Source of the DNA: SIG672 sp045657105
GTDB taxonomy: Bacteria; Bacillota; Clostridia; Oscillospirales; CAG-272
Length of the DNA stretch: 64,000 nucleotides
Assembly: GCA_045657105.1 (NCBI GenBank)
Contig: JAZOSN010000032.1
Coordinates: forward strand, 1 to 64,000
Reading direction: 5' to 3'
The notes under the pieces are model-generated. The model saw only the letters and a list, made by a program, of their open reading frames with translations, ran no database searches and was not told where the DNA came from. Below, in pieces: positions 42,933 through 51,150 of the stretch. The position numbers were made by a program, and so were the translations under genes. Positions within the stretch are counted from its first letter, which is position 1. Each line of letters opens with the position of its first letter.

Positions 42933-44504
42933 TTACGTGTCTATTCTGAAATCAATTTCGGGGATACACTTTTTTAACTTCTCGATATCGATACAGTCGG
43001 CAGTTTCTTGATCAACTCGCAAAATTTGAAGATTTTTAGCTTCATATATTGGCGAAAGATCCAACTTTTGCGCACCGTGCAGTTGTAATCTTGTAAGGGC
43101 GTTGCATTTATTAATGGGTGAAAGATCTGCGGTTCCGGGTTTTATAATATCAAGCTCTTTCAAGCGCGGAAGATCTTTGATAAATGAAATATCAATTTTA
43201 TCTCCGCCGCCAATATACACCTTCTCGCTGTTGATATAATCTGACAGCATATTCCAATCGGTAACGACCGATGCGTCGTAAATTTTAATAGTTTTAACAG
43301 CTTCCACTCTTTCCGATAGAGACATCGCCTTGTGTTTTTTGAAATTACTTAATCCTACATTTAGCATTTTACCGATCAGTAAACAGTTTTTAGATATTGT
43401 AGTATTACACGAGTAAAATTCTATATCTTGGTCGTTTTGAATATATCGAATCTTCATCATCCGCGCCATGCTTTGCAATCTATATCGCAGATCTTGTGGC
43501 TCGATTACATCAACACTATCTGCATGGTGTAGTGCAAAGCGGAAAACATCTTCGAAATTCGCGCTGAACGTGATCTCTCGAAAAACAGAATTTGTTTTTG
43601 TAATATTGACCCTCGTGCCAAACTCATCAATAACATCACCGATGCCGCTCTCGGTTGCGCGCAACTTTATATATCCGATTTCGCCTTCTTGCATATAGGG
43701 GTGCTGAAGCAAATATTCACGAACATCTTTGTAAAGCTCGGATTCAGCCTTTGAATCAAGGATAGTAATCTCCGTCATTTTGTCAATTCTGTAGTGTCTT
43801 AACTTTTTTTCCCCGAGTATCGTTCCGATTACATAATATCTACCATGCGATGTAACTATGTGATACGGATTGAAAGTGATTTTATCATTTGAAATTCGGT
43901 GCAGCTCCTTGTCGGATGCATATTGACATTCATAGAATGAAACCTGTCTGCGTACTCCACGTGAATGGGCTACATTTTCTTCGGTTTTAAAATTTAGAGC
44001 TTCACTAAGCGCATTAAGATTATCCGCAAAAGTATTACTTTCAGAAGCAAAAGCCTTGCTTTCACTGAATTCTCCAACGTTGCTTGCGTTTTTATTTCTG
44101 GAAAATCTGGTCAGCTTTTCGACAAGCTTTTTGGAGGCTTCTGCATCAAGATTTTTATCAAATTTTACATGATCGATCAAAAGCAAAAGTTCGCCTTTGG
44201 AGAAACGTTCTTTTTGTGCAAGGTAAATGTCGGTCATAACACCCTTAGTGTTCTTACGTTTTTCCTTACTGTATTTAACGGCATAAGGATTATTACCTTT
44301 TTCGTCACAAAGCTCTTTGAATTTTTCAATATTCTCGCGAACGGTCTTTGGCGTTACTTCTATAGCAAATTTTTCTTTAAGTCTGTTTGCTATTTCGGTA
44401 CATGTCATTTTTTTGATCTTTCCGGTTCTTATATCTAGTCGTCCGGTTTCTTTTTGCAGTATATTGAGTATTCCTACTGCAACCATTCTTTTATCACTGC
44501 TCAT
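42933..44504 (-). CDS. WYL-domain transcriptional regulator with LRR-like tail
   Basis: 523 residues. Residues 1-85 are a winged helix-turn-helix (CTEIANRLKEKFAIEVTPKT); residues about 180-310 are the WYL ligand-sensing domain (KITFNPYHIVTSHGRYYVIG, LRHYRIDKMTEITIL) with a WCX-like extension. The last about 110 residues (LPRLKELDIIKPGTADLSPI, ALTRLQLHGAQKLDLSPIYE) look like leucine-rich repeats, an unusual addition. WYL regulators such as BrxR and CapW repress defence loci. The start at 44504 follows AGGAGG; the longer frame runs through the operator. A palindrome overlaps its own promoter, so it is autoregulated. Confidence 0.88.
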   Translation of the reverse strand: MSSDKRMVAVGILNILQKETGRLDIRTGKIKKMTCTEIANRLKEKFAIEVTPKTVRENIEKFKELCDEKGNNPYAVKYSKEKRKNTKGVMTDIYLAQKERFSKGELLLLIDHVKFDKNLDAEASKKLVEKLTRFSRNKNASNVGEFSESKAFASESNTFADNLNALSEALNFKTEENVAHSRGVRRQVSFYECQYASDKELHRISNDKITFNPYHIVTSHGRYYVIGTILGEKKLRHYRIDKMTEITILDSKAESELYKDVREYLLQHPYMQEGEIGYIKLRATESGIGDVIDEFGTRVNITKTNSVFREITFSANFEDVFRFALHHADSVDVIEPQDLRYRLQSMARMMKIRYIQNDQDIEFYSCNTTISKNCLLIGKMLNVGLSNFKKHKAMSLSERVEAVKTIKIYDASVVTDWNMLSDYINSEKVYIGGGDKIDISFIKDLPRLKELDIIKPGTADLSPINKCNALTRLQLHGAQKLDLSPIYEAKNLQILRVDQETADCIDIEKLKKCIPEIDFRIDT

Positions 44505-44531
44505 ATTTGCCTCCTGTAGTTTTGTATCACT

Positions 44532-44564
44532 ATTATAGTAAGCACAAAGTGCGAAAAAACGCAC
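44532..44564 (-). promoter_or_regulatory. WYL-type operator and promoter (WYL gene)
   Basis: On the minus strand GTGCGTTTTTTCGCAC (44549-44564) stands 11 bp upstream of TATAAT (44532-44537). This is the third copy in the island and the one that would allow autorepression. Confidence 0.78.
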
Positions 44565-44580
44565 ATTGATATTATATCAC

Positions 44581-45272
44581 AGATCTTTTAATTTGTCAAA
44601 TTCCTGAAGCGCCATGCGGAGGGTGTTGCCACTGTAATATTTGACTTTAAGTGAAGGAGATCGTCACAGTTTGATAAGGACGTTTTCTACATATTAGACG
44701 ATGTTGAAATACGGGTTCCCCCTTATAGGGTAATTATTGAATTTGGGTTGAAAACGTTCTTTTTTGATATGATTCCGTCCAAATCCGTATTGATTACGTA
44801 AGTAGAACTGCTCTAAATCGTTCTAATCGATGATAATCGTTTCTAAACGCTTCTCAATAATATATCCTTTAAAAATCGTCTGTCCTTTAGAAATGATAGA
44901 GTTTCGAGAAGCTTTTGCGGTCATTTTCTTTTGGAAATAACTATCGTTTTCAACGCAAAATCATTTTAATATGACAAGAAGAATGACTTTCATTCAGAGA
45001 CGCAACCGAGGGTAGAAAATCCCTGTTCTTCATTTCTGAAAGAGGGTCATTTTCATTTCGTAAAGAGCATCATCACTCTCGAAAAGAACATCATCCGTCA
45101 TATTGAAACGAGAGCACTTCATCATATCGAAAGGGCGGCGGCATCATTTCAAAACGAAAGTTTTGCCTTCCATTAATCTAAAAAGAAATCCAAAATAAAT
45201 CTGAATGACTCATTTCAAAATGATAGATGATATATCATCTTGAAATGAAAGATACGAACAATTCCCATAAAA
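44581..45272. other. long noncoding region with degenerate short repeats
   Basis: About 690 bases without a credible gene on either strand. It contains loosely repeated units: TCTAAATCGTTCTAATCG-like text near 44812, and between about 45035 and 45160 a series of units with the shape CGAAA-GAGCATCATC (GAGCATCATCACTCT, GAACATCATCCGTCAT, GAGCACTTCATCAT, GGCGGCATCATTTC), spaced roughly 22-26 bases. It ends in the terminator at 45273, so a structured or regulatory rightward transcript is possible. Confidence 0.45.
45211..45247. repeat. inverted repeat
   Basis: CATTTCAA (45211) pairs with TTGAAATG (45240), enclosing a perfect palindrome GATGATATATCATC (45226-45239). Confidence 0.6.
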
Positions 45273-45311
45273 GACGGTCCGTACCGAGAGGTGCGGACCA
45301 TATTTTTTTGT
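45273..45311 (+). terminator. orphan terminator before the recombinase region
   Basis: GGTCCG / CGGACC with a purine-rich loop is followed by ATATTTTTTTG. No gene precedes it, so it probably ends a noncoding transcript or a leader. Confidence 0.65.
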
Positions 45312-45505
45312 GAAAAATTTTTTGTATTTTTCTTGAAATACCCCCTTTTTGCAAAGCATTTATTATTTACAAAAGCAAAATTGGAGGTGAGAGGGATGTA
45401 TAGAACTTCGTGACTAAAATTTTTGTAGGGAAGAACAAATAACGAAAAAACGCTGCCCGATTAAAAAAGCAGTTTCGGGCAATAATAGAAAGGAAGGATT
45501 TTACT

Positions 45506-45583
45506 ATGATGAATTGTGTTTTGATGCAGAGGACTCGTGAAGGTGAGGTGCTGTGGCTACGGAATCAAACACTATTAATATAA
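45506..45583 (+). CDS. 25-residue leader-like ORF
   Basis: ATGATG with AAGGAAGG 9 bases upstream opens a 25-codon frame (MMNCVLMQRTREGEVLWLRN, then QTLLI) that overlaps the start of the next small gene by 31 bases. Upstream there is a hairpin TGCCCGA/TCGGGCA (45454-45481) and a 5-codon ORF (45396) with a full GGAGGTGAGAGGG site. The layout suggests translational coupling or attenuation. Whether the peptide itself matters is unknown. Confidence 0.45.
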   Translation: MMNCVLMQRTREGEVLWLRNQTLLI

Positions 45584-45735
45584 GTGAAAAAAAGAAAAAT
45601 CTCGTTATGGAACAGCTATGGCTTACCTATTTTAACGACAGTCTTTTAAAAAGCGGCGTAATATCGAAAGATGAGCACGAGAGAATGCGTGTGATCATCA
45701 AAAACCGCTCTTTTCGTATAGAACAGCAAGGGTAA
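45553..45735 (+). CDS. small protein upstream of the recombinase (candidate directionality factor)
   Basis: 60 residues, helical and charged (KKNLVMEQLWLTYFNDSLLK, SKDEHERMRVIIKNR), weakly SHOCT-like. The GTG start follows GGTGAGG by a few bases. Similar short genes precede serine recombinases of clostridial islands. Its position, size and charge fit a recombination directionality factor, but there is no direct sequence proof. Confidence 0.6.
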   Translation: MATESNTINISEKKKNLVMEQLWLTYFNDSLLKSGVISKDEHERMRVIIKNRSFRIEQQG

Positions 45736-45859
45736 GTATTATGGGCGGCGAAATTTATTTTGCCGCCCGTGACTTTTTTTGTGAAGTCTATTGAAAAAGT
45801 TAAATCTTTGTGATATAATGAAACAAGGTAATGATATAACGAACTTTTGGAGGAAAGAT

Positions 45860-47617
45860 ATGGATATACATAATATTCGTCAGGAAATTCGATATAAGTC
45901 TATATTCGATGTGCCTATGCGCGTGACCTACTATGCCCGCGTTTCATCGGAGTCGGACGAGCAGTTAAATTCTCTGGGCAACCAGATCAATTATTACGAA
46001 GACTTTATCAAGAAGAATCCCGCTTGGGTGTTTATCAGCGGATATATCGACGAGGGTCTGTCCGGTATTTCCACGAAAAAGCGCGAGAACTTCAACCGCA
46101 TGATCGAAGATGCGGCACAAGATAAGTTTGACCTTATTATCACAAAGGAAATCTCCCGTTTTGCCCGTAACACGCTGGACTCCATTCAGTACACCCGCCA
46201 GCTTCTCGGCTACGGCGTAGGCGTGTTTTTTCAGAACGATAATATCAACACTCTCGACGAGGATTCCGAGCTGAGACTCTCGATTATGTCCTCTATCGCG
46301 CAGGACGAGCTGAGAAAGCTTTCCAGCCGCGTGAAATTCGGTCATCAGCAGGCGATCAAGCAGAATGTGGTTCTCGGCAACAATCGCATCTTCGGCTACA
46401 AGAAGAACAACAAACGCCTTGTGATTGACGAGGATGAAGCTCCGATGGTCAGAGAATTGTTCGAGCTTTATGCCACCGACAACTACAGCATGAAGCAGAT
46501 CGAAAAGATCTTCTGGGACAAGGGCTACCGCAATCACAACGGCAAGAAGATAGCACACTCCACCATGGCAAATATGATCGCCAACCCCAAATACAAGGGC
46601 TACTACGTGGGCAACAAAGTGAAGGTCGTTGATATGTTCACCAAAAAGCAGAAGTTCCTGCCGCCCGAGGAATGGGTCATGTTCAAGGATGAAAGCGGTG
46701 AGATCGTACCGGCAATTGTTAGCGAAGAGCTTTGGGAAAGCGCCAATGTAGTTCTACGCCGCAGAAGCGAGGACGTGAAGAACCGTCAAGGCATTTGCAA
46801 TCACGCCAATCTGCTTACGGGAAAGCTTTTCTGTACCGACTGCGGTACGCCTTATTACCGCAGAGAGTCCAAGGACAAAGAGGGCAACAAAAACAGCAAG
46901 TGGGTATGCTCAAACAAAATCAACAGCGGCAAGGATGCCTGCGCTTCGTTCCCCGTTTACGAGGAGGAGATCAAGCCGGTCCTGTTCGAGGTGTTTAGGG
47001 ACACCAAGGACAGCTCCGCCGCAATGATGCTTGAATACGAAAAGCTTTATCTGTCTATGACTGCAAACGGCAAGCTTGACAAAATGATCGCCAAGCGGGA
47101 GGGAATCATTGATCTTGCAAACAAGAAAAAGAGCGCGCTTCTGAAACTCGTTGCCGAAGGGAATATCAACGGCAAGGACTTTAAGGAAATGACCGAAGCG
47201 TGCAACAAAGAGATCCACGATGCCGAGGCAGAGCTGATTGAACTGAAAAATCAGCAGGAGTCTAGCGAGGAATTTAAGAAGCATATGGAAAAGGTGCGTG
47301 CCGTTCTCAGGGCTGCCGAGCGTGATATCGAAATGGGCGAGATTTCCAAGGATTTTATTGACACCTTTATTGATAAGATTTTTGTCACACCTTTTGAGGA
47401 CAAAACCGTGGAGCTTCGCATCAAGATCTTCACCGGAGAAACCACCGAAAGATACCTCAAAAAACTCAAAGGTCGTGCTTGTATCATCACTACACCATCT
47501 GCCCGAAGCGAAGAAAATGCCGTAAATACAGGGGGCTCCGACCCTCAAAGTCGTACGGGACACACGATTAAGAAGATGGTCGAGAAGTACGAGAACGACC
47601 TTAAAAACAACAAATAA
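45860..47617 (+). CDS. large serine recombinase (island integrase)
   Basis: 585 residues. Resolvase domain first: VTYYARVSSESDEQ with catalytic Ser29, YIDEGLSGIS, ITKEISRFARNTLDS and SSIAQDELRKLSSRV. Then the recombinase domain (NYSMKQIEKIFWDKGYRNHN, MANMIANPKYKGYYVGNKVK), a zinc ribbon (LFCTDCGTPYYRRES to CSNKINSGKDAC), a coiled coil (about 420-500) and a C-terminal beta region. The final 14 residues, KMVEKYENDLKNNK, are not integrase sequence but the tail of the host SASP gene. In the excised circle the frame would run instead into NIPTIRTMKQ...AELTI (about 606 residues). The start at 45860 follows GGAGGAAAG. Confidence 0.95.
   Translation: MDIHNIRQEIRYKSIFDVPMRVTYYARVSSESDEQLNSLGNQINYYEDFIKKNPAWVFISGYIDEGLSGISTKKRENFNRMIEDAAQDKFDLIITKEISRFARNTLDSIQYTRQLLGYGVGVFFQNDNINTLDEDSELRLSIMSSIAQDELRKLSSRVKFGHQQAIKQNVVLGNNRIFGYKKNNKRLVIDEDEAPMVRELFELYATDNYSMKQIEKIFWDKGYRNHNGKKIAHSTMANMIANPKYKGYYVGNKVKVVDMFTKKQKFLPPEEWVMFKDESGEIVPAIVSEELWESANVVLRRRSEDVKNRQGICNHANLLTGKLFCTDCGTPYYRRESKDKEGNKNSKWVCSNKINSGKDACASFPVYEEEIKPVLFEVFRDTKDSSAAMMLEYEKLYLSMTANGKLDKMIAKREGIIDLANKKKSALLKLVAEGNINGKDFKEMTEACNKEIHDAEAELIELKNQQESSEEFKKHMEKVRAVLRAAERDIEMGEISKDFIDTFIDKIFVTPFEDKTVELRIKIFTGETTERYLKKLKGRACIITTPSARSEENAVNTGGSDPQSRTGHTIKKMVEKYENDLKNNK
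47558..47577 (+). other. right attachment junction (attR-like)
   Basis: GGACACACGATTAAGAAGAT matches the left junction at 16 of 20 positions, with TTAAGAA at 47568-47574. Left of it is the recombinase gene, right of it the SASP 3' end. The deduced attP arms contain an imperfect inverted repeat (TCGTACGG before, CCATACGA after the core). Confidence 0.85.
47568..47617 (+). pseudogene. displaced 3' end of the SASP gene
   Basis: Codons for KKMVEKYENDLKNNK and a TAA. This is the normal C-terminal helix of clostridial alpha/beta SASPs and is in the same phase as the 5' part at 30417. Here it is read as the end of the recombinase. Confidence 0.88.
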
Positions 47618-47667
47618 GTAAGTTTATTACTGCATTTTAAACCGAAACGAAATACCTTTTCGGTTTG

Positions 47668-47705
47668 AGAAAGCGGGAGGCCCGGTGCTTCCTGCTTTTT
47701 CTTTG
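47668..47705 (+). terminator. host SASP terminator, now behind the recombinase
   Basis: AAGCGGGAGGC / GCTTCCTGCTTTTT with loop CCGGT. A second inverted repeat AAACCGAAA (47639) / TTTCGGTTT (47658) sits just before it. Confidence 0.85.
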
Positions 47706-47746
47706 CTTATTTATATAATATTTATATATATTATTTTTGTTAACTA

Positions 47747-47775
47747 TTGAAAAATCGCAAAAAATGTGTTATAAT
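47747..47775 (+). promoter_or_regulatory. ligA promoter
   Basis: TTGAAA (47747), 17 bp, TATAAT (47770). Confidence 0.75.
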
Positions 47776-47816
47776 ATCTCATAATAGGGAAAGTAGTGAA
47801 ATCGAGGAGATGCCTT

Positions 47817-49805
47817 ATGTCTGCTAACATAAACGACAAGGAATATATAAAAAAGCGCATAGACGAGCTCAGAGAACAGATAGAGTACCATAGCCGTAAG
47901 TATTACGTTGAGGATAACCCCGAAATATCTGACTATGATTACGACAAAATGTTTTACGAGCTTGTCGGTCTTGAACAGGAAAATCCCGAGTTCGACGACA
48001 AGAATTCTCCCACTAAACGGGTGGGCGGCAGGGCACTCGAAAAATTTGAGAAAATAGAGCACACCTATCCGCTCAAAAGCCTTTCGGACGTCTTTTCGTA
48101 CGAAGAGCTCGGCGAATTCATTACGAAGATGAAAAACGAGCACCCCGAGGTCGATTTTTCGGTAGAATGTAAGATAGACGGTCTTTCGGTCGCACTTCAC
48201 TACGAAAACGGCGAGCTTGTCTACGCGGCAACAAGAGGTGACGGACTCGTAGGAGAGATAGTCACAGAAAACGTCCGTACGATAGGCTCGGTTCCTCTGA
48301 AAATTCCTTATAACGGAACGCTCGAAGTGCGCGGAGAGGTCTATATGCCGAAAAGCAGCTTCGAGAGGGTGAATGCAGAACGCGAGGAAAACGGCGAGGC
48401 GCTTTTTGCAAATCCAAGAAACGCGGCGGCCGGCTCGCTACGTCAGCTCGACTCTAAAATAGCGGCGTCGAGAGGACTTGATATATTCGTTTTCAACCTG
48501 CAATACTGCGACAGGAGCTTTTCCTCGCACGACGAAACATTTGAGTTTATGCGGGAAAACGGATTCAAGGTCATACCGTTTGCAAGAGTGCTTTCCACCT
48601 ACGACGACGTTGTCGAGGAGATAAAGAGTATCGGAGAAAAGCGCGGAAGCCTGCCGTTTGATATAGACGGAATGGTCATAAAAGTAAACTCTCTGCCGCT
48701 TCGTGAGGAGATAGGCGAGGGAAGCGGTACTCCCAAATGGGCGGTCGCTTATAAATTTCCGCCTGAGGAAAAGGAAACGAGGCTTCTCGGAATTGATATT
48801 CAGGTCGGCAGAACGGGCGTGCTCACTCCTATTGCTAACCTCTCGCCGGTGCGACTTGCAGGAACTACCGTCAGCCGCGCAACGCTTCATAACCTTGATT
48901 TCATAAGGGAGCGTGATATAAGGATCGGGGCGACGGTCACGGTTCGTAAGGCAGGAGATATTATACCCGAGATAGTGTCCGCAAAGGATACGCTCGGTCT
49001 TGACGAGTTCGATTTTCCCGAAAACTGTCCTGCCTGCGGAGAAAAGGTGACGAGAAGTGAGCAGGCGGCAATAAGATGTACCAACTCGGCGTGTCCTGCA
49101 CAGCTTCGCAGAAATCTCGTTCATTTCGCATCGAAGGGTGCAATGGATATTGACGGCTTCGGACCTGCCGTTGCAGATGCGCTCTGTGACAGGGGACTCG
49201 TAAAGAGCGTTTCTGATATATACTATCTGCAAGAATCCGACCTCGTTTCGATAGAACGAATGGGCGAAAAGAGCGTGAAAAATCTGCTTTTAGCTATCGA
49301 AAACTCGAAAACGAGAGGTCTTGCAAGACTCCTGTACGCTCTCGGAATCGGTCAGATAGGAGATAAGACGGCAGACGCTCTCGCGCAGAACTTTTCGGAT
49401 ATAGAGGAGTTCTTTACTGTAAGCGCCGAAAGGCTTACCGAGATAGACGACGTCGGAGAGATCGTGTCGAGATGTGTAGTGGATTTCTTCGCACACCCAT
49501 CGACGAGGGAAACCGTAGACCGTCTGAAAGACGCGGGCGTTGTGACCGCAAGCGCGAAAAAGGAGAAAAAGGACGACCGCTTTGCGGGAATGACCTTCGT
49601 TCTCACGGGAACGCTACCGACGCTCACAAGAAGCGAGGCAGAGGAAATAATAGTTTCTCACGGCGGAAAGACCTCGTCCTCAGTGTCGAAAAAGACCTCT
49701 GTGGTTCTCGCAGGCGCAGAGGCAGGAAGTAAACTGACGAAAGCCGAAGGACTCGGCATAAAGATAATTGACGAAAACGAGTTCAGAAAGATGCTCGAAG
49801 ATTAA
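47817..49805 (+). CDS. ligA: NAD-dependent DNA ligase
   Basis: 662 residues, normal length. It seals nicks in replication and repair using NAD+. Domains in order: Ia (YYVEDNPEISDYDYDKMFYE), the adenylation domain with catalytic Lys119 in SVECKIDGLS, OB fold (GTPKWAVAYKFP, VGRTGVLTPIANLSPV), a four-cysteine zinc finger (CPACGEKVTR ... CTNSACPAQ), HhH repeats (MDIDGFGPAVADALC, ARLLYALGIGQIGDKTADAL) and a C-terminal BRCT domain (FAGMTFVLTGTLPTLTRSEA). The start at 47817 follows GAGGAG. First gene after the island; obgE and prfA follow closely. Confidence 0.97.
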   Translation: MSANINDKEYIKKRIDELREQIEYHSRKYYVEDNPEISDYDYDKMFYELVGLEQENPEFDDKNSPTKRVGGRALEKFEKIEHTYPLKSLSDVFSYEELGEFITKMKNEHPEVDFSVECKIDGLSVALHYENGELVYAATRGDGLVGEIVTENVRTIGSVPLKIPYNGTLEVRGEVYMPKSSFERVNAEREENGEALFANPRNAAAGSLRQLDSKIAASRGLDIFVFNLQYCDRSFSSHDETFEFMRENGFKVIPFARVLSTYDDVVEEIKSIGEKRGSLPFDIDGMVIKVNSLPLREEIGEGSGTPKWAVAYKFPPEEKETRLLGIDIQVGRTGVLTPIANLSPVRLAGTTVSRATLHNLDFIRERDIRIGATVTVRKAGDIIPEIVSAKDTLGLDEFDFPENCPACGEKVTRSEQAAIRCTNSACPAQLRRNLVHFASKGAMDIDGFGPAVADALCDRGLVKSVSDIYYLQESDLVSIERMGEKSVKNLLLAIENSKTRGLARLLYALGIGQIGDKTADALAQNFSDIEEFFTVSAERLTEIDDVGEIVSRCVVDFFAHPSTRETVDRLKDAGVVTASAKKEKKDDRFAGMTFVLTGTLPTLTRSEAEEIIVSHGGKTSSSVSKKTSVVLAGAEAGSKLTKAEGLGIKIIDENEFRKMLED

Positions 49806-49816
49806 CGGAGAAAGAT

Positions 49817-51091
49817 ATGCTGTTTGATAATGTAAAGATCTATTTAAAAGCAGGGGACGGCGGAAACGGCGCAGTTTCATTCAGGCGTGAAAAGTACGTT
49901 TCGCACGGCGGTCCTGACGGCGGTGACGGCGGAAACGGCGGAAATATCATTTTCACTGTCGATGAGGGGCAGAATACCCTTACCTATTACAAATACAAGA
50001 GAAAATTCAAGGCAGAAAACGGATTAAACGGAAGCGGCTCGAAGTACCACGGCAAAAGAGGCGAAGATCTCATTCTTCCCGTGCCGCCCGGAACTGTAAT
50101 AAAGGACGCAGGTAGCGGACTTGTCATTAAGGATATGTCTGAATGTGACAGCTACGTCATATGTAAGGGCGGACGCGGCGGTTGGGGAAACCATCATTTC
50201 GCAACCCCCACAAGACAGATCCCGCGCTTCGCAAAGCCCGGACTTGTCGGCGAGGAAAAGGAGATAATCCTTGAACTCAAAATGATAGCCGACGTCGGTC
50301 TTATCGGATTTCCTAACGTCGGAAAATCCTCGATACTTTCGATGATCTCGTCTGCAAGACCGAAGATCGCCGATTACCATTTTACAACTCTTGCACCGAA
50401 TATCGGAGTCGTTTCGGTAGGTGACGAGAGAGGATTTGTCGCCGCTGATATTCCCGGACTTATCGAGGGTGCGGCGGACGGTATCGGACTCGGACATTCA
50501 TTCCTTCGCCACGTTGACAGATGCAGACTTCTTCTGCACGTCGTCGATATATCGGGCAGTGAGGGCAGAGATCCCATCGACGATATTATCGCGATAAATG
50601 CAGAGCTTGAAAAATACAGTCCCGAGCTTGCAAAGCGTCCGCAGATAATAGTTGCCAATAAATGCGACCTTCTTCCGAACGATGCAGATCTCTCTGAATT
50701 TGAGGAGTTTGCAAAGGTGAGAGGCAGTCAGGTCATCTACGTCTGCGCTCCGATAGGAGAGGGAATACAGGAAATGGTCAATAAGACCTTTGAGGCTCTC
50801 CAAGGACTGCCGCCTATCAAGATATACGAGGCGGAATATAAAGAACCCGATCTCGAAGCGGATACCACGAGCCACGAGTTCTCGATACACAGAGAGGACG
50901 ACCTGTTTATAGTCGAGGGAGAATGGCTTCGCCGTGTTATGAACTCGGTAAACTTCTCGGACAGAGAATCGCTTATGTTCTTCCAGAGAGTGCTCCGCAA
51001 CAGCGGCGTTATCTCGGCGCTCGAAGATGCGGGAGTATCGGACGGAGATACGGTAAGTATATACGATTTCGAATTTGACTACGTAAAATAG
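49817..51091 (+). CDS. obgE: GTPase Obg/CgtA
   Basis: 424 residues. The glycine-rich Obg fold fills residues 1-157 (GGPDGGDGGNGGNIIF, GRGGWGNHHFATPTRQIPRF). The G domain follows with P-loop GFPNVGKSS, switch DIPGLIEGA and NKCD. A C-terminal OCT domain (about 345-424) is typical of Firmicutes. It assists 50S ribosome assembly and, in Bacillus, links to stress and sporulation. It starts 11 bases after ligA, so it is co-transcribed. Confidence 0.97.
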   Translation: MLFDNVKIYLKAGDGGNGAVSFRREKYVSHGGPDGGDGGNGGNIIFTVDEGQNTLTYYKYKRKFKAENGLNGSGSKYHGKRGEDLILPVPPGTVIKDAGSGLVIKDMSECDSYVICKGGRGGWGNHHFATPTRQIPRFAKPGLVGEEKEIILELKMIADVGLIGFPNVGKSSILSMISSARPKIADYHFTTLAPNIGVVSVGDERGFVAADIPGLIEGAADGIGLGHSFLRHVDRCRLLLHVVDISGSEGRDPIDDIIAINAELEKYSPELAKRPQIIVANKCDLLPNDADLSEFEEFAKVRGSQVIYVCAPIGEGIQEMVNKTFEALQGLPPIKIYEAEYKEPDLEADTTSHEFSIHREDDLFIVEGEWLRRVMNSVNFSDRESLMFFQRVLRNSGVISALEDAGVSDGDTVSIYDFEFDYVK

Positions 51092-51150
51092 CTTTTTCCG
51101 AATATATCGCATAAGACTTGTACCACTACAAATATTCGGAGGAAAAAGAC

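Larger units (their letters stand above)
30571..47574. mobile_element. 17.0-kb serine-recombinase island inserted in a SASP gene
   Basis: Boundaries are the TTAAGAA copies at 30571-30577 and 47568-47574 (distance 16,997 bp). A large serine recombinase lies at the right end reading towards the junction, and a small upstream gene could be its directionality factor. No phage structural, replication or conjugation genes are visible, so it is a passive integrative island rather than a prophage. Cargo is mainly hypothetical genes, a WYL regulator and repeat proteins. Joining the flanks restores a 67-residue SASP gene. The island's own left end carries the alternative recombinase tail and a terminator (30691-30732). 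Confidence 0.9.

Noticed and set aside
44505..44564. N-terminal extension of the WYL protein from 44564
   Set aside because: It would be translated from the operator itself, upstream of the transcription start; AGGAGG precedes 44504.
45000..45200. CRISPR array in the repeated CATCATC region
   Set aside because: The units are degenerate, unevenly spaced and without constant repeats; no cas genes are in the window.
30571..47574. Prophage or conjugative element
   Set aside because: No capsid, portal, terminase, tail, relaxase or type IV secretion genes are visible.
30571..47617. Assembly chimera as an explanation for the SASP/recombinase junctions
   Set aside because: Both junctions share the same 7-base core in the same codon phase, a terminator stands in the right place on each side, and a serine recombinase is next to one end. 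A random misjoin would not give this.
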